Shown: piece after piece, positions 5,933 to 9,282 of the stretch
Numbering within the stretch: the first letter of the stretch is position 1
Layout: every line of letters starts with the position of its first letter
DNA from: Candidatus Cloacimonadota bacterium
GTDB taxonomy: Bacteria > Cloacimonadota > Cloacimonadia > Cloacimonadales > JAFGVF01
Assembly: GCA_016938155.1 (NCBI GenBank)
Contig: JAFGVF010000399.1
Location: 1-9,282 of the forward strand
DNA: 9,282 nucleotides
Direction: 5' to 3'
The notes under the pieces: model-generated
What the model saw: only the letters and a program-made list of their open reading frames with translations
The model's database searches: none
What the model was told of the DNA's origin: nothing
Translations under genes and position numbers: made by a program

Positions 5933-7711
5933 ATGAAAAAAACAACGACAAAGAATAAATTTGCACGCGTAATTCCTCTTTTGAAGAGGACTTGGCCTAA
6001 GATTCTCCTTGGTATAGGTACTTTAATTCTTGTTGATACAATCCAATTAGTAATCCCGAAGTTTACTCAAAAAGCAATCGATGGAATTCAGAGTGGCACA
6101 ATAGATAAAAGCGGACTCGGGCATATTGCGTTTTATATTTTTCTGTTAACACTTGGAATAGTTGTAATGCGTTTTCTCTGGAGATATTTGATAATCGGTA
6201 ACTCCTTTTTCATAGAGAAAGCCCTGCGACAGGACTTTTATAATCATCTCCTGACTCTATCGCAAAACTTTTATAACTATAACAAAATCGGTGATTTAAT
6301 GGCACATGCCACTAATGACTTGAATGCTGTGAGAATGCTTTTCGGGTTTGGAGTAATTGCAGCTTCCGATATAATCCTAATGTTTCTTGCCTCTTTAGGA
6401 TTCATGATGAATATAAACTCCCGATTAACTTTACTGGCAATCATTCCCATGCCTATCCTGACATTTATAATCCTCTTTTTCGGGAAAAGAGTCCACAAGT
6501 ATTTCGGGCAAGTTCAAGGCTCATTCTCAGATTTGAGCGGTATGATTCAGGAGAGTATTAGCGGAGTACGCGTTGTGAAGGCATTTGCTCAGGAAGAGAG
6601 TGAACTGAATAAGATGAGTAAGTTCTCTCTCGACTTTGTAAGAAAGAATATCCGCATGGCAAAACTTCAGGGTGTATTTAATCCTTTAATGACGGTAGTC
6701 GTTAGTCTGAGTATGATCATTACTCTGGTATTTGGAGGTAGAGCTGCCATCAGTGGAGATATTACTATAGGTGAATTCATTGCGTTCTATTCCTATCTGG
6801 GTATGCTTGTATGGCCTATGATTGCAACCGGATTCATCATTAACATGTATCAAAGGGGTACAGCTTCTCTAATTCGTTTAAACAAGATATTTGAAACCAA
6901 TCCCGAAATCAATGATGACAAAGCAGATAAGAGTATCCAAAGCCTTGAAGGTAGAATTGAAGTAAAGAATTTAGCTTTTTCTTATAAACCTGATGAACTA
7001 CCCAATGTTTTAGAAGATATCAGTTTCACCATTAATCCGGGAGAAACCCTGGCGATTGTGGGACCAACAGGCTGCGGAAAGACAACTATAATAGACCTTT
7101 TAGCAAGGATTTATAACCCGCAGGAAAATTCAATCTATTTTGACTCACATGAGATATATAAAATACCGATAGATGTGCTGCATAGGGATATGTTGATGGT
7201 CCCACAGGAAATATTCCTCTTCTCTGATACTATTGCAAATAATATCGCTCTTGCTCATCCCGGGGCAACTAAAGAGGAAATCATTGAGGTTGCTACTCTT
7301 GCTCAAGTGCATGAAGATATCCTGGGGTTCGAACTTGGTTATGATACAATTGTTGGTGAAAGAGGCGTAACATTATCAGGTGGACAGAAGCAACGAGTTG
7401 CTATTGCACGGGCACTTCTTGGTGAACCTAATATCCTGATTCTTGATGATGCTTTATCAGCAGTCGATACTAAAACTGAGCGTTCCATAATTGACCATTT
7501 AGTAAGAATCAGGAAGAATAAGACAACAATTATTATCGCACACAGAATCTCCTCAATTCAGCATGCCGAGAAAATAATCGTAATCAACGAGAAAAAGATA
7601 GCTGAAGTCGGAACACATCATGAGTTATTAAGTAAGAAGGGGCTCTACTGGGAGTTAAAAGAGAAACAGAAACTTGAAGAGAAACTCGGTGGAGGTAACG
7701 ATGAGAGGTAG
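5933..7711 (+). CDS. Heterodimeric ABC exporter subunit with degenerate Walker B (BmrC/TM287-like)
   Basis: A 592-residue type IV ABC half-transporter, full length for the family. An ABC-exporter membrane domain with about six TM helices occupies residues 20-310, including the coupling-region stretch ESISGVRVVKAFAQEE (207-222). The nucleotide-binding domain follows: A-loop Tyr351, Walker A GPTGCGKT (377-384), Q-loop Gln425, X-loop near TIVGERG (473-478), signature LSGGQ (481-485), Walker B ILILDD (501-506), D-loop SAVD (509-512) and H-loop His537. At Walker B the catalytic Glu is replaced by Asp506, as in the degenerate-site subunits BmrC and TM287. Its canonical LSGGQ would therefore complete the active site of the partner. 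It overlaps the next gene, the partner subunit, by 11 nt. The pair likely exports drugs, lipids or peptides; substrate is not readable. The ATG at 5933 follows an in-frame TGA (5927-5929) and lacks a clear Shine-Dalgarno. Confidence 0.92.
   Translation: MKKTTTKNKFARVIPLLKRTWPKILLGIGTLILVDTIQLVIPKFTQKAIDGIQSGTIDKSGLGHIAFYIFLLTLGIVVMRFLWRYLIIGNSFFIEKALRQDFYNHLLTLSQNFYNYNKIGDLMAHATNDLNAVRMLFGFGVIAASDIILMFLASLGFMMNINSRLTLLAIIPMPILTFIILFFGKRVHKYFGQVQGSFSDLSGMIQESISGVRVVKAFAQEESELNKMSKFSLDFVRKNIRMAKLQGVFNPLMTVVVSLSMIITLVFGGRAAISGDITIGEFIAFYSYLGMLVWPMIATGFIINMYQRGTASLIRLNKIFETNPEINDDKADKSIQSLEGRIEVKNLAFSYKPDELPNVLEDISFTINPGETLAIVGPTGCGKTTIIDLLARIYNPQENSIYFDSHEIYKIPIDVLHRDMLMVPQEIFLFSDTIANNIALAHPGATKEEIIEVATLAQVHEDILGFELGYDTIVGERGVTLSGGQKQRVAIARALLGEPNILILDDALSAVDTKTERSIIDHLVRIRKNKTTIIIAHRISSIQHAEKIIVINEKKIAEVGTHHELLSKKGLYWELKEKQKLEEKLGGGNDER
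7691..7696 (+). promoter_or_regulatory. Ribosome binding site deciding the start of the second exporter gene
   Basis: GGAGGT lies 4 nt before the ATG at 7701 and is formed by the Gly codons at the end of the preceding gene. It supports 7701 over later in-frame ATGs at 7716, 7770 and 7776, which would drop all or part of the Gly-rich tail. Confidence 0.6.
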
Positions 7712-9282
7712 CGGTATGGGCGGTGGTGGTGGTGGCCGTGGCGGAGGCAGAGGTGGTCACGGTTTCGAGATGAATATGGATGAGGTTCAAGGTAAGATAT
7801 ACGATAGAAAGCTATACGGAAGGCTTTTTAACTATGTAAAACCCTATATGCATATTCTTGTGCTTGCATTCATAGTGATGCTTATGCTGGCATTTATCGA
7901 AATCTATCTGCCCTTAATCACAAAAACCGCAATGGATGACCACATCGTCTCCAACAGGTCAATTCTTGTTTTCAAAGATAATGCTGATTATCAGAGCTTT
8001 GCAGATAAATATAGTAAGCTTAAATTCCATTTTTATAGCCATCAAGGCAACGATTATGCCGTTATCCCTACAAAAAACAGGAAGAAAATAGATCGTAAAG
8101 AGCTGTTACATTATACGGAATCAGGTCAGTTATCTGAAGAAAAGTACTATTTTGGTGACAATACACCGTTTCATATAGATTTGATAGAGAAATACTCTCC
8201 TCAAGAGAATCAGCTGATTATTCTCTCGGATAAGGAAATTGCCTTTTCAGAGAGTTTATCCAAGAAATTTGAGAAGAGCGACTGGCTGAAGTTAAGAGAA
8301 AGGGATACTAAGAAATTAACCTTTTACGGACTATTATATCTGTGTTTCATTCTCCTTCAATTCCTCTTCAACTTCTTGCAAACCTATATGACAACCTATG
8401 CCTCTCAATATGCCATGAATGACCTGAGAAGAGATTTGTTCGGTCACTTACAGAGGATGCCGGTTTCCTTTTTTGACCACAATCCGGTTGGACGACTTGT
8501 TACAAGAGTTACAAGCGATATAAGAACTCTGGATGAAATGTTGGCAACCGGAGCGATCACTATTCTTCAAGATGTTCTTAAAGTTATTGCAATCATGATC
8601 TTAATGTTGAATTTGAATGTGCAGCTATCTCTTGTTTCATTCAGTTTAATCCCCATAATACTCATATTAATTGCAATTTATAAAAAGAAAATACGCCCGA
8701 TTTATCGTGAAGTTAGAAGAAAACTGGCAATTCTAAATGCAACTCTTGCCGAACATATGTCCGGAGCTAAAATTATCCAGATTTTCAGTCAGTATAAACC
8801 TAAGCGGGATGAATTTCAGAAAGAAAACGACAGTTTTTTTAAAACATCACTGTCGCAACTTACTCTGAATGCTTTCTTTAATCCACTTATACATATTTGC
8901 ACACCTATAGCTGTGGCACTGCTGATCTGGTATGGTGGCGGGAAGATTCTTGATAATATTATCACAATCGGTCTTTTCATGGCATTTACGGAGTATGTGG
9001 GAAAGTTGTTCCAGCCTATCAATCAATTTAGTGAGAAATTCGATATCTTGCAGGCTGCCCTATCGGGAGCAGAGAGAATATTCGGACTGATAGATGAGAA
9101 GCAGGATGATTACAGACAAGATAAATTTACAGGCAGGAAGTTAAAGGGTAGTATTGAGTTTAAAAACCTTTGGCTTGCCTATAATAAAGATGAGTGGGTA
9201 CTCAAAGATGTCTCGTTCAAGATAAATGAAGGTGAAAAAATTGCCTTAGTTGGACACACCGGTTCAGGGAAAACTTCCATTG
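7701..9282 (+). CDS. Heterodimeric ABC exporter partner subunit with extracytoplasmic insert (BmrD-like; partial, 3' end beyond window)
   Basis: The open frame runs 527 codons to the window edge without a stop. The N-terminus is a Gly/Arg-rich tail, MRGSGMGGGGGGRGGGRGGH, then an ABC-exporter membrane domain. TM1 lies near residues 51-73 and TM2 near 207-228, separated by about 130 mostly hydrophilic residues (about 78-206). Such an extracellular domain between TM1 and TM2 is the hallmark of the BmrD type of subunit. Family landmarks follow: FFDHNPVGRLVTRVTSDI (257-274), TM helices near 285-327 and 395-440, a linker, and the NBD start FKNLWLAYNKDEWVLKDVSF with Walker A GHTGSGKTS (518-526). Signature, Walker B and H-loop are beyond the window. 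Given the degenerate partner, this subunit is expected to carry the true catalytic Glu; that is a prediction. The two genes overlap by 11 nt and share GGAGGT-driven coupling, so they should be made in equal amounts and form one transporter. Confidence 0.9.
   Translation, partial: MRGSGMGGGGGGRGGGRGGHGFEMNMDEVQGKIYDRKLYGRLFNYVKPYMHILVLAFIVMLMLAFIEIYLPLITKTAMDDHIVSNRSILVFKDNADYQSFADKYSKLKFHFYSHQGNDYAVIPTKNRKKIDRKELLHYTESGQLSEEKYYFGDNTPFHIDLIEKYSPQENQLIILSDKEIAFSESLSKKFEKSDWLKLRERDTKKLTFYGLLYLCFILLQFLFNFLQTYMTTYASQYAMNDLRRDLFGHLQRMPVSFFDHNPVGRLVTRVTSDIRTLDEMLATGAITILQDVLKVIAIMILMLNLNVQLSLVSFSLIPIILILIAIYKKKIRPIYREVRRKLAILNATLAEHMSGAKIIQIFSQYKPKRDEFQKENDSFFKTSLSQLTLNAFFNPLIHICTPIAVALLIWYGGGKILDNIITIGLFMAFTEYVGKLFQPINQFSEKFDILQAALSGAERIFGLIDEKQDDYRQDKFTGRKLKGSIEFKNLWLAYNKDEWVLKDVSFKINEGEKIALVGHTGSGKTSI

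Noticed and set aside
7584..7790. A minus-strand frame rich in Thr and Ala opposite the Gly-rich tail.
   Set aside because: It is the antisense of the Gly-codon tract and the exporter overlap; the repetitive composition is a by-product.

Overview
The window looks like an AT-rich bacterial chromosome segment. The best guess for the host is an uncultured Gram-negative fermentative lineage such as Cloacimonadota or a Bacteroidota/FCB relative. That guess rests on a large exported C25 (gingipain-family) peptidase fused to a right-handed beta-helix, a PKD-like and an FN3-like module, a layout typical of that group, together with the base composition. No rRNA, tRNA or ribosomal gene is present to confirm it. 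I see no rRNA, tRNA, CRISPR array, intact insertion sequence or phage gene.

Left end (1-1282, minus strand): two tandem paralogous ECF-type sigma-70 factors. The complete one (1282 to 296) carries region 2, region 4 and an unusual C-terminal extension of about 165 residues. The second (303 to beyond base 1) starts inside the stop region of the first, with an 8-nt overlap, and is cut by the window edge. Over the 101 shared residues they are about 83% identical. The DNA identity is mosaic, with one near-identical block, suggesting gene conversion or uneven selection.

Divergent small genes (1352-1834, plus strand): a 78-aa protein with a signal peptide starts 69 bp from the sigma gene. It is followed by a 54-aa acidic ORF of unknown function with a good ribosome binding site. 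Then comes a 486-bp noncoding stretch (1835-2320) with several hairpins, an intrinsic terminator (2217-2246) and the probable promoter and RBS of the next gene.

Centre (2321-5668): one 1115-aa secreted C25 cysteine peptidase with propeptide, catalytic His and Cys, beta-helix, PKD-like and FN3-like modules, and no recognisable type IX C-terminal sorting domain.

Right (5933-9282): a two-gene operon for a heterodimeric type IV ABC exporter of the BmrC/BmrD (TM287/288, LmrCD) kind. The first subunit has Asp in place of the catalytic Walker B Glu. The second, cut by the window end just after Walker A, has a large extracytoplasmic insert between TM1 and TM2 and a Gly/Arg-rich N-terminal tail. The genes overlap by 11 nt.

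The parts do not form one obvious pathway. The sigma pair with the divergent small secreted gene reads as a regulatory unit, the peptidase as a stand-alone secreted enzyme, and the exporter as a separate operon. A functional link between them is not shown by the sequence.
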